Source of the DNA: Smittium culicis
Lineage: Eukaryota > Kickxellomycota > Harpellomycetes > Harpellales > Legeriomycetaceae
Assembly (NCBI GenBank): GCA_001970855.1
Contig: LSSN01003641.1
Location: 1 to 24,417, forward strand
Reading direction: 5' to 3'
Length of the DNA stretch: 24,417 nucleotides
Shown piece after piece: positions 1-9,900 of the stretch. The number at the start of each line of letters is the position of its first letter. The stretch's first letter is position 1. The notes beneath the pieces were generated by a model that saw only the letters and a program-made list of their open reading frames with translations, made no database searches and was not told the DNA's origin. Both the position numbers and the translations under genes were made by a program.

Positions 1-501
1 TATATGTACTAACATCAAACCATGATATAACTTTGCGGGATATCTGTTCAAAAACTTCCATATTAATGCTGTAGCAGATTTTCGGACCATGTGCACAAAA
101 AACACTTTAATTTTTGGTAAAAATGGTATTTCATTGAAATCAAATTATTTTTGTAAAGTTTGCCGGGATTATTACTCTGGGTAACATCAAAATAATTAGT
201 AAGACAATCTTGTTATATCTGATTGTTAAAATTTATAAGTATCGATGAACCTTGAGCCCACAACAGGTGGGTATGGAAGCAACTAGAGCAGCACAAAGGA
301 GTTGGGTCGATATATTTTATTAAAATTTTATTTTAGTATTTTTTAAATCGATCTTTTGTTAGAAGTAAGTTTTTCGAAAATAAAAAAAAATTTTTTTTTT
401 TAAACTTTTTGTTAACCTCCACTTTGATGTTTAATTCTTAGCCATTCTGTACAAAGCTTGTTGTAAAAAAGAAAAATATAAATATAAAATAATTGATACT
501 T

Positions 502-531
502 TTTTTATTTTTATTTTTATTTTTATTTTTT
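502..531. repeat. (TTTTTA)n simple repeat
   Basis: T-runs interrupted by A every sixth base (507, 513, 519, 525). This is a plain microsatellite in gene-free DNA. Confidence 0.8.
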
Positions 532-723
532 GACAAGGTGCAAACAATCATGTATTTCTGTTATACGTGAATCGATAAAATTAGCAAAACTTCTTGAGTG
601 TAAGAATGGTCCAAAAAAAACATTTAAAACAACCTTATCACCTAGAATACCTTATCAAAAAATAGAATTAGAGTTTGGACAAAAAGAAAAATAAAAGTTA
701 GTGACTCCTGAATAATCCTATTT

Positions 724-1114
724 TAGGGCCTAGAGTTATTAATAACTCTAACGTACCTCATAACAGAGTGTGTGTTGATAAGTTTCTGCTATAGCATGGG
801 AAATCAACAACTTAAATTTTTTTGATAAAATCTGTTGTAAAAACTCTCAGATGCTATAGCTAATTTTTTATAAAGCCAAATTACTGAAACACTGTATACA
901 ATAAAAAATACTAGTTAGAGTAATTCTTAAAACATATAGAAAATTTTATTGTTCAAGGCTTTGATAAAGGTTTTACTAGTTGATCAAAAGTATATTTTCA
1001 TAAACAAAACTATTTGAATATAAAAATATAGTTAATAACTTTCTAGTTCCAGAGAGTGTATGATAAAACTTGAAATGTTTGTTTTAGATAAAAATAAATG
1101 TATTCTAGGCCCTA
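724..1114. mobile_element. possible mariner-type MITE (11-bp inverted ends)
   Basis: TAGGGCCTAGA at 724-734 is matched exactly by its reverse complement TCTAGGCCCTA at 1104-1114. If the outer TA pairs are target-site duplications, the element is 387 bp with 9-bp GC-rich inverted ends. The TA duplication and lack of coding capacity are typical of Tc1/mariner-derived MITEs. The matching ends stand out because GGGCC is rare in this AT-rich DNA. The inverted repeats do not extend further inward, and no second copy is in the window, so this is tentative. Confidence 0.25.
731..750. repeat. 20-bp perfect palindrome
   Basis: TAGAGTTATTAATAACTCTA reads identically on both strands and could form a hairpin or be a dimeric protein site. 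It overlaps the left end of the possible MITE. In DNA this AT-rich, a 20-bp palindrome can arise by chance. Confidence 0.5.
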
Positions 1115-1300
1115 GTGACGGCAACAGAAAAAAAAAACTTTACTCTTAAACATTTATATTATTATTTTCCAACTCTAAAACTAAAACTAAAACTATAAAA
1201 ATTGTTTATATCTTCTTTTATTTTATAATAGTGATTTTATATCTTTAATGTTTGATACAGAATATTAAAGTAAAAAAAATCAACATAATTTCCTTGAGTT

Positions 1301-1320
1301 TATAAAAATAGTATATATAG
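1301..1320 (+). promoter_or_regulatory. TATA-like promoter element of FAS1 gene A
   Basis: TATAAAAA at 1301-1308 and TATATATAG at 1312-1320 lie about 90-105 bases before the ATG at 1408, a usual distance for a fungal TATA box. An A-rich leader follows (AAAGAATCAAA directly before the ATG). TATA-like strings are frequent in AT-rich DNA, so position is the main support. Confidence 0.4.
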
Positions 1321-1407
1321 TGTGGGTTTAGAGCTATGCAATAAAATTTATGCTTAAAAAACACAAAATCGAACTTTTTTTTCTCTTAAAAAAGACAAAG
1401 AATCAAA

Positions 1408-4350
1408 ATGATTATAATCAAGCTATTAGGTAAAAATGTGAAAATAGTTTTTCTCTTTGCTGCAATAAGTTTTTTCCAAGAATTATGGGCACAAGATTTA
1501 ATTGATATTCCGTGGGAGAATATATACAATAGCTTGGTAGGTGTGCAAGATGTTGGTATCTTTAGAAGTTGGATTGCGCAATTAGCAGGTATAACTCAAA
1601 ATGAACGTGGAGTACCCTATACAAATAGCGGATATGCTAGAATGGTCTCGACTAATTTACGCCAAGATTCTGACGGGTATAAAGCCGTAACCAGTAATTA
1701 TAAGAATGACTTTATAATAAAAAGAAACATACTTCAAGCCCCAAAAAAAACCAGCTCTCGGTTAGTTTTAACAATACTTGTTCCAAACGATTCTGCAATC
1801 AGAAAGGAAATGCAAAGACGAGTTCAAAACTCTAATCAATGGTCCTGTTATGACCCCAGCAGATATAATAAAGCAACTAGGCCCAGCTATTCTGTAAAGA
1901 TAGGGAGTAAGGGGAAAATGGGTTTTGAAATGGCAAAAAATTTTATTAATGAATGTAGGCTGCAGTTGCTAGAAAATCCAAGCTTGGCAAATTTTGGTAC
2001 TAATAACAATGGATTTGGAAATCTAGGAGATAGGAATATTGGTAATTGCAACATCGGGGATGGAAATAACGGTAACTTTAATATGGGCAATGGAAATAAT
2101 GGAAATTCTAATTTTGGAAATTCAAACAGTGGAAGTTACAATGTTGGAGATGGTAACAGTGCAAATTATTGTTTTGGAAACAATAATAGTGTAAATGGGG
2201 CTGTTGGAAATAACATTGGACAGAATAATAAATTTAATTATTTCGGAATTGGAAACATGAGAGGTTATTTAAAAAGCTTAAGGTTCACGAAAACAGATAA
2301 AAGCTCGCAACATAAAACCCTCCAAAAAAGAGACTATTCTAGTTATAGTACTATACACAGTTGTTCTAATTTAGCTCAATGTGGTCTCTATAGTCAAAAC
2401 CCAATTTCAGAAATCTATAATGACGAAGATTCTGGATTTGATAATGGTATGTTATCAAAAAATTTAATAAACAGAATGAAAAATCTTAGATTTGATAAAG
2501 GTTTAAATGCTATAAGAAATTTTAATGATAACAATCAGCCAAATCGTAATACAAATGCAGGGATGTGTGGGTTCAGTCCAGATTTGATGGTTTCAGAAAA
2601 GAATATTTTGGAATTCACTACCGAAGAAGCAGAAGCGACAATTCTATATCACATTATTAAAGGTGAAATTAGGACCTACTTTAACGAGAGATCAAATTTA
2701 AATTACAAAACATACTCAAGCATCATGAGCTTTCCAAAATATGTGAATTTAGGTCCTAATATACCACAAGAATTGACTATCAAAACTGAAAAAATCGGGG
2801 GGAATTATAGATTTACTATTATTGACGGATCAACCAACGGAGAATATGGTCAATGGGAAATTGATAGACCGATATTAAATTATAAAAAATATTCAAAACG
2901 ATACGATAAGAAAAATTTATTTGAGCCAACTCAAAATTTTCCTGAATATCAGATAAATATAGTTGTTATTAACAAAGTTCTAACTCTTCCTAAAACAGTA
3001 GACTATGTTATAAGAAACACTCCTAGCATATCAAACTTTAGCAAAATTAAAGACTTTTTTATTTCTAAAACAGGAAGTCTTTTAATCTCGGATATGCTGG
3101 ATAGAATAAGCAATTTGGTTGGCCTTATAGAAGTTAACGACGACCTGAATTTAGGATCATCAACTGGGAGTGCTATCGGGCCTACTTGTCGTTCCTGCGT
3201 CGATAATAAATTCAATAACAAGAAGCGTAATTTCAATGGCTCACCTATAGACCCAGAAAAATTACTCAGAGCAAAGTATAGTGACTCTAGCGACCAAAAT
3301 AAAAACAACGGTTACTTAAGTGATACAGACACTGATTCAATCCAGAAAGAAGATAGTTACAGTTATGACGAAGAAAGAGCTAGCGATTCGTCAAATAAAA
3401 ACAGCAGAGAAGGGGCTGATGAAGACTCAGAATATCAATTTGATTCTAAAAATAAAAGTATCAGAATAGACGATGGTCATTCAATAAGCGTCGACAATAA
3501 TAACGAAAGAGATCAAATCAGCGAATCCAGCGGATCTGAATCTACTCACGGATTTAATGCAAATAGGAGTAAACGCCATGGTAGTCAAAGTCTTAAAAAC
3601 TCGCCAATATCTAGCTATGAAAATGATATACCTGCTAATTTAAACAAGAATGGGCTCATGAAAAATTGTAATATAAATGAATTAAATAAAAGAAGAGAGG
3701 CAAAATATCAAAAGTCGAGTACTGGAGACACTTTGAATTCCAAACACAATGAAAAAAACCGTGCTTCTTTAAAAAAAAGACAATGTAATGATGCCATTTT
3801 CTCAACTTGTAATTATCTGGATAAATATGTTCTAAGTAGCTTTGCACATGTAATAAAAGCGAGCAGTTTTGATATTCTATCAAATGATGAATTTATAAAT
3901 GTTCAATCAATTTGTGCAAGCAAGTTCATATCGATTAGTTTAAATGATATAATGGATGGGATACATACGCGATCAGGTGCAATACATACATATAAAAATA
4001 CTGCACCAAAATTATGCCAGCCTATTATAGAAATTTTTAACTCGATGAACAGGCTATTTTGTGCTGAAAATTCGAATTCTGAAAATTTCAAGCAAACAAT
4101 CAATATCAGCTATCAATCCAAAACTGTATGCCCAAAACGCAGCGATTTTCTCGATTATTATATAAAAACTTTAAATATAAATTTAAACCAGGCGTTGAAT
4201 GAGATCTCTACTAATGACATAATACCAAATATTAATTACGATTTTTCTTATGATAATGGTTACACTTGTCCAAATATGCAAACTACCTATAGCACATGTA
4301 GCTCAGTATATATTGGAGACAATTTTGAGGAAAGTAAGTTAGCCTTTTAG
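1408..4350 (+). CDS. secreted fasciclin-like (FAS1) protein, paralogue A
   Basis: A 980-residue secreted protein. Residues 1-28 form a signal peptide (Lys-containing start, hydrophobic 12-23, likely cleavage after LWA). I read two FAS1 domains, each interrupted. FAS1-1: N half about 34-140 (IPWENIY; LTILVPNDSAI, matching the FAS1 'FAPTNEAF' H1 motif) and C half about 346-530 (EEAEATILYHIIKG, matching the FAS1 'YHVV' motif; INKVLTLP, matching the terminal 'VIDKVLLP'). FAS1-2: N half about 531-580 and C half about 796-865 (IHTRSGAIHTY). The insert in FAS1-1 holds 15 pentapeptides (194-268). The FAS1-2 insert (about 581-795) is acidic and Ser/Asn-rich, with dibasic sites KKR at 605-607 and 789-791. 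A Cys-containing tail (866-980) has no GPI signal or membrane segment. FAS1 domains usually mediate adhesion or matrix contact; a cell-surface or matrix role is inferred. The paralogue lies 2.6 kb downstream. The FAS1 call rests on motif reading and on the two copies agreeing, not on a search. Confidence 0.75.
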   Translation: MIIIKLLGKNVKIVFLFAAISFFQELWAQDLIDIPWENIYNSLVGVQDVGIFRSWIAQLAGITQNERGVPYTNSGYARMVSTNLRQDSDGYKAVTSNYKNDFIIKRNILQAPKKTSSRLVLTILVPNDSAIRKEMQRRVQNSNQWSCYDPSRYNKATRPSYSVKIGSKGKMGFEMAKNFINECRLQLLENPSLANFGTNNNGFGNLGDRNIGNCNIGDGNNGNFNMGNGNNGNSNFGNSNSGSYNVGDGNSANYCFGNNNSVNGAVGNNIGQNNKFNYFGIGNMRGYLKSLRFTKTDKSSQHKTLQKRDYSSYSTIHSCSNLAQCGLYSQNPISEIYNDEDSGFDNGMLSKNLINRMKNLRFDKGLNAIRNFNDNNQPNRNTNAGMCGFSPDLMVSEKNILEFTTEEAEATILYHIIKGEIRTYFNERSNLNYKTYSSIMSFPKYVNLGPNIPQELTIKTEKIGGNYRFTIIDGSTNGEYGQWEIDRPILNYKKYSKRYDKKNLFEPTQNFPEYQINIVVINKVLTLPKTVDYVIRNTPSISNFSKIKDFFISKTGSLLISDMLDRISNLVGLIEVNDDLNLGSSTGSAIGPTCRSCVDNKFNNKKRNFNGSPIDPEKLLRAKYSDSSDQNKNNGYLSDTDTDSIQKEDSYSYDEERASDSSNKNSREGADEDSEYQFDSKNKSIRIDDGHSISVDNNNERDQISESSGSESTHGFNANRSKRHGSQSLKNSPISSYENDIPANLNKNGLMKNCNINELNKRREAKYQKSSTGDTLNSKHNEKNRASLKKRQCNDAIFSTCNYLDKYVLSSFAHVIKASSFDILSNDEFINVQSICASKFISISLNDIMDGIHTRSGAIHTYKNTAPKLCQPIIEIFNSMNRLFCAENSNSENFKQTINISYQSKTVCPKRSDFLDYYIKTLNINLNQALNEISTNDIIPNINYDFSYDNGYTCPNMQTTYSTCSSVYIGDNFEESKLAF
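1987..2211 (+). repeat. 15-bp coding repeat encoding x-N-x-G-(N/D) pentapeptides
   Basis: Residues 194-268 of paralogue A are fifteen pentapeptides of the form x-N-x-G-(N/D), for example RNIGN, CNIGD, FNMGN. From residue 214 a ten-residue (30-bp) order appears: the third position alternates between hydrophobic (I, M, F, V, F) and polar (N, N, S, S, S). The spaced motif N-x-G-x-G-N-x-G is the consensus of mycobacterial PPE-MPTR pentapeptide repeats. Synonymous differences between units show that this is not a recent DNA expansion. Confidence 0.85.
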
Positions 4351-4365
4351 CCCTTAAATCAAGCG

Positions 4366-4371
4366 AATAAA
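4366..4371 (+). terminator. AATAAA polyadenylation signal, FAS1 gene A
   Basis: AATAAA lies 16 bases after the stop codon at 4350. The motif is common in AT-rich DNA, so the position is plausible but not proof. Confidence 0.35.
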
Positions 4372-5470
4372 ATTATTTGAAGCTCTACAATAATTATACA
4401 TATTCTTAGTTAATTTAACTGTAAACTCTGTCATTTAATCTATTTCAAATTATTATAATAAAATCAAATAAAAATATTTAAATATATTGTATCAAAAGAT
4501 TTCGTAAACCATAATCATCAAATATCGAAAATAACTATCCAATTTCAACTAGCTATATACAAAAATATGAACTGGCAGATTGAATAAAAAAATATTCTGT
4601 GTTTTCAATTAGTTTATAACAAACTTTATTTCTTAAAACAGAACAACGTCCTCATATTATTTTATTTTTATGGTATCAAACCACTTTCCAATCAATTTTT
4701 TTGACATATTCTGACATAAAAACCCCCCGTTTTTTGATTTATAGTATTTGGAGTTTTAATAATAGATATATGATCAATTATTCCTGATTTTTGAAGTCTA
4801 TATTGTAAATTTCATCTAGATTAGAGATGAAACCTATGTTCTAATACACACTATCGTGCTATTATTAACTTCAAATGCGCAGGAAAAAAAATTATCTAAA
4901 AAAAAAACGATACTAGAACCATATATGTTCAGACTTATTATTCTATGAAGCATTCGATTGCATAATTATCAAAAATCGTCAATTATTCTGCTCATACCGA
5001 CACTGGTCAGTTCTGATATAAAATTTTTACTTTCTAGTTTCAAAAAATCCATACGAGGCTAATTCAAAAAATATTTGACGGAGATGGGGGTCTAAAAAAG
5101 CTTTGATCTAGCTTTGTGTTGGTATAACTGATCAATAAATTGAACTGGAAACAGCCAAATTTTTGAATGATTACCTCATTCTTAGAATCTATTACTATAA
5201 AATATAAGTGACTTGCCAGCATCTATGAACCAATACTAAATGTAAAATAAGCTGCTAGTGTGGCTATAAGGGTTGGTTGATAAGCTATATTTTTATATTG
5301 GTTTTTTATTTGCTCCTAATTTATCTTGAATTATAACACTGTGAAAAGAAAAAGCGGCTAGTATTATACATATCATCGCCTTGTATAAATAAAATTTTAA
5401 TAATACTTGTAAAAAGAAAGTTAATTTTCTATAGCAGTTCAAATATACGAATATAATGTATAGTTTTTTT

Positions 5471-5570
5471 GTTTCAAATAAATTTATTCCCTATTTAAAA
5501 AGACTATAGTAATTTTTCTTATTTCAAATAAATTTATTTTCTATTTAAAAAATTATATTAATTTTTTAGT
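5471..5570. repeat. 50-bp imperfect tandem duplication
   Basis: 5471-5520 and 5521-5570 are two copies in register, both containing TTTCAAATAAATTTATT followed by CTATTTAAAAA. They match at roughly four of five positions. No coding or regulatory role is evident. Confidence 0.75.
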
Positions 5571-6351
5571 GGTGAAAATGAATTAAGAAATCAGGTTTTA
5601 CTTATTCTAGGAGTGAACTTGTGCTTAGTTACAACGATTTGATGAAATTTGAGTCTAATATCAGCACATTTTAAAAAGATGAAATGTAACTAGTGGAGAT
5701 ATAATATTACAACGATGCTCACAATCGAAAAAACCTCACTGTTAATATCTAACTATTATTATTATAAATGAAAATTTTTTAGTTACATTATGATTTTAAT
5801 AATTTTTTGTCTTTAACTACGATATCTCTATAAACATTTATTCGATAGAAATCTTAGAACTCTAACAATAACGCTAGTATATACAAATTAAAACCAAATT
5901 TTATTCATTATTAGTTGTTTTATCTCTGCTACATATTTTGAAAGCAAGTAAAAATTCTTAAAAATGTATCAACCTTGTATTATAGTCAGCACATCAAAAT
6001 TGATTATTATAATTAAAAGATCAAATAAAAATATTTAATTTTTTGATTTCTTTACTTTTATATATCAATAAATAGTTATTTCTGATTAAAAATTTTAATG
6101 TTCAAAAAATTAGTTATATTAATATTACATGTTAAAGATCTTTAATTATTTTTATTTTCTTAACTGTTATTACATAAGGCAGACAAAAAATGCATTTCTC
6201 AATCACTATATGCGAAATTGATTTAAACCGTCTATTCAAATTTAATGTTGCCTTAATATTTCGCTGCAAATATATTGGGGTTAAAGCAAAGATAAATTAA
6301 AATATGAGTTTGGTTTATCAGTCAGGAAATTTTTCTGATATTTATGACAAA

Positions 6352-6373
6352 ATTTTATTTTATTTTATTTTAT
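6352..6373. repeat. (ATTTT)n simple repeat
   Basis: A every fifth base from 6352 to 6372 in a T-run, about 4.4 copies. Confidence 0.75.
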
Positions 6374-6426
6374 GATTTTTTTGGTGTATAATTCGTTAGT
6401 TCTAAAAAATGAATTTATCAAACTTT

Positions 6427-6449
6427 AATAAATAAATAAATAAATAAAT
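6427..6449. repeat. (AAAT)n simple repeat
   Basis: Nearly six uninterrupted copies of a 4-bp unit. Confidence 0.8.
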
Positions 6450-6859
6450 GCGGTTAAAAATTACAATCAATAAATAATATAAGAATTTTAATTGCTGTCA
6501 TACTTTTATAGATATTATTAAAACATAATTTTGATGTCTAGTAACCATAGGATCATTTTTAATTTTTAATACTACTATATTTATAAATATAGAACCAATT
6601 TTAAAAAACCAAAAAATTAATAAATTGAAATTAGTTCATAAAAGCATTTATATTCTCGCCTATTAGAACAATTTATAATTATATAAACTTATTGTTTTTA
6701 TATAAAAAAAATAATTATTACTTTTTATAATCTATAATAGCATTTTGCTCGTATAAATTTATATAAATTTTTTGTGAGTATGAGATGTGTGTGTAAATGT
6801 CAAATTTTAAGCTTTTTTAAAGTTTAAAAATTATCAATTATTTTGTATTGTGAATAAAG

Positions 6860-6867
6860 TATAAATA
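6860..6867 (+). promoter_or_regulatory. TATA-like element of FAS1 gene B
   Basis: TATAAATA lies about 118 bases before the ATG at 6978, similar to the spacing in front of gene A. The call is weak because such strings are common here. Confidence 0.3.
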
Positions 6868-6977
6868 TCGAGTTATTAGAATAGCTATTATAATTATATT
6901 CAATATCATATAAAATAAAATAGAAATATATTCATAGATTCTCATCGATACTAAAAAGTTATTCAAACAAAAAAATC

Positions 6978-9900
6978 ATGAAAGCTAACTTTAAATTTTT
7001 TTTCTTACATCATATTGATTTCATTGCTTGTAGCGACATGCTTTTCAAATCCACAAGTTGATCAAGAGCTAACAGAGATTCCATGGGTCGGCATTTACAA
7101 AATTTTGGAGGGGATAGAGGGTGTTGAAATTTTTAAATGCTGGGTTAAGCAGGTAGCTTTCGGAGATCCAGGAATTTATAGATCTTGTATCAATAATGAT
7201 TCACATAATAGATATCTAGACTATTTTGGTAGATTTTACAAAAGATCAAACTCACAGTTTATAAATAATAGCGAGATGAATACCGGAGCTTTTGGAAGTC
7301 GTGAATTGAAGAATCCATCAAAACCGACAGATTATCAGGCTATGATTACATTGTTAGCTCCAAAAAATTCAGCTATAGAAAGGGAAATTTCAAAAAATAT
7401 TGATCAGCAATGTGAAGGACAATGTCTTTTAGCTTTGAAAAATCGGCTAGACATTTGTGGTAGAAACTTCTTAGATGATTTATACAGGATAAAATTACCA
7501 GAAAGTGAAGCACAGAATATTGTTGGCGGATGTAGTAAAACCTCGAAACAAAAATCACTTTTGGTAAACAACGATTTTATCAATAAATGGATGAGTAATA
7601 CAGCTAAAAATAACGGTAGATGCAATTTTGATAATCGAGACGATGAAAATTTTAACTGCGGTAGACCAAATCACAGTGGTACCAATCCAATGGGTAATGA
7701 TCGTGTGAGGTACTATGATCAAAGCATAAATTGCATGAGAAATAATTTTGAAAATAGAAAAGTCAATAACAATTATTTCATGAGAAAAATGAACTCAATT
7801 AAAAATTATTTTACACAAGGTTATCCGATTTGCCCTGAAGAAAGAATAAACAAGTGTCAAGATAGACAACAGGTGAGTAATGATGATGCTTTATGTCCTG
7901 ATGAAAATTCGAGAACACCTAATAGTAATCGAAAAACCGACGTAGATTTATACGCACTTTATAGCTGCAATAAAGACTTTGGTATTACGGTGAATGGGCT
8001 ATCGAGAAATTTGATAAATAGCTTGAGAACGCTTAAACTTGATACCAATTTAAACGTAGTAAGAACAGTCTTAAACGCTAACGCAGATAATCCAAATAGG
8101 GAAACGTATTCATCCAAAACTGGGCTTGATTTGATGAATTCAAGTAAAAATATTTTAGAGCTTTCTACCGAAGAAGCAGAAGCTACCATTCTATACCATA
8201 TTATTAAAGGAGCAGTTAATTATTCATCTTACAATACTACAGATTTAAATGTGAAAACTTATTCAACAATCATGAATTTTCCAAAATACACAAATTTGGG
8301 CTTGAATAAGCCGCAACAATTATCTATTGAAACTATTAATAGCAATGATAAATTTCATTATACTGTGTTTGACGGATCTCATGAAAACATTAATGATCAG
8401 ATGAACATCGTTAGGCCTAGGTTTGGGCGTAATGATGTGTATGGTGTGATTCAAATTATAAATTCTATTGTTAGTTTTTGGGGGAAAACAGACAGTTATA
8501 CTAACCTTGACGTAGTTTTAGTCGATAAGGTTTTAACTTTGCCAAAAAATTTAGACTACGTTATAGAAAGAACTTCTAATATTTCGAAATTCAGCACTAT
8601 TACTAGATGTATTGCTTCAGGTGAATACAATGGCTATTCATGGGATAAAATCAAATCGCTTAGTAATTTAGTAGGATTTATTCCATCAAACAAAGGAATT
8701 GATAATTTAATATTATATAGGAGTGAATTGAGTGCCAGTAATTTTGCGCCTGTCAAATTCAATACAAGAGTAAAAAAGAGATATACTGACGATTCACTTT
8801 TATCATCAGAGAGGTTATATAACAATAAATTGAGGGATAATACAGGAGAAAATAAATATACTACAATTTTATCAGATAAAAATGAGAAAGTATCAGTTAC
8901 CAAAGGTACTGACTATGATCTACGGGAAGGAAATGAAAGTGATGCTTCAGATATAAATAATGTTAACGAAGTTTTTCATAATGAATCACTTTCACAAGAA
9001 GATGGATATGAAACGGATGAGGTATATGATGACCACTCAAAAAAAAATTACAGTGAAGATTTAAAAGATAAGGTATGGGCACCCAGTAGTACCGGTGAAA
9101 GATTCGGGTTTAAAGAAGGAAATATTAAAAATTCATATAGGTCGAAGTCTAGACCTAATATAAACTATCATTCTAATGAATCGGCAATTGAACGTTTTAT
9201 AAATAATTACAGTCCAAAAGAAGTTGAAAATGTTAAGATAAAAAGGGGAGCACCAGATGGAAATAATTCCAAGTTTGGTAGATCCTCAGCATTGAATGAT
9301 AATAAAAATCTTGCGTACATTCTCAAAGAAACGCAATCAAATATTTGTGATTACTTTAAAGGATTTGAAGCAAATGAGTTTATACTTAACAAATTTGCTA
9401 ATTTGGATACAAATGAGGTATTTAATTCTTTGTATGAGCATGAGAATGCCGAGTTTATAACACTGTCACAGCCCAATTCCATAACAATAAAAAAGACATC
9501 AATAGTTGAATTTATACACACTAAATCAGGGTCTATTTTTATTTATGATATATCGAAGACACATAGCTCCAACTCAAACTCTAATTCAGGCTCAAGTAGA
9601 AATGACTTCAGCAAAGATAGCTTACAATCCAAGAGTACTGAAAATAGCGCCGAAAAGTCTAATTCATTTGATCTTGATTCTAGACCTGAAGAATCAGCAA
9701 AAAATGGTTTGAGTATCATAGATTCAAACAATTCAAACGGGTCAAATAATTTCAAGGATTCTGATACACAAAGCACCACGGCCGACAGTCCTGAAGCAGT
9801 TAAGAAAGAACCTTCGAGGTCAAGAATTTCTGAAGATAGTGGGCCAGGATCTTCGGATGAATTTACTAGAATTGAACCTATTCCTAGAACGATTAATAGA

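Larger units (their letters stand above)
4372..6859. other. AT-rich intergenic region between the FAS1 paralogues
   Basis: About 2.5 kb with stops in all frames and no ORF I could support. It carries a 50-bp tandem duplication near 5471-5570 and two simple repeats (6352-6373 and 6427-6449). I see no decayed third FAS1 copy, tRNA or other RNA gene. Confidence 0.6.

Noticed and set aside
1174..1193. CTAAAA repeats as a possible telomere-like or interstitial telomeric tract
   Set aside because: Only about three copies, and the unit does not match the usual fungal TTAGGG/CCCTAA type.
8411..8425. TTAGGCCTAGG string similar to the MITE ends
   Set aside because: It lies inside the conserved coding frame of FAS1-B and has no partner repeat, so it is coding sequence that happens to resemble the end.
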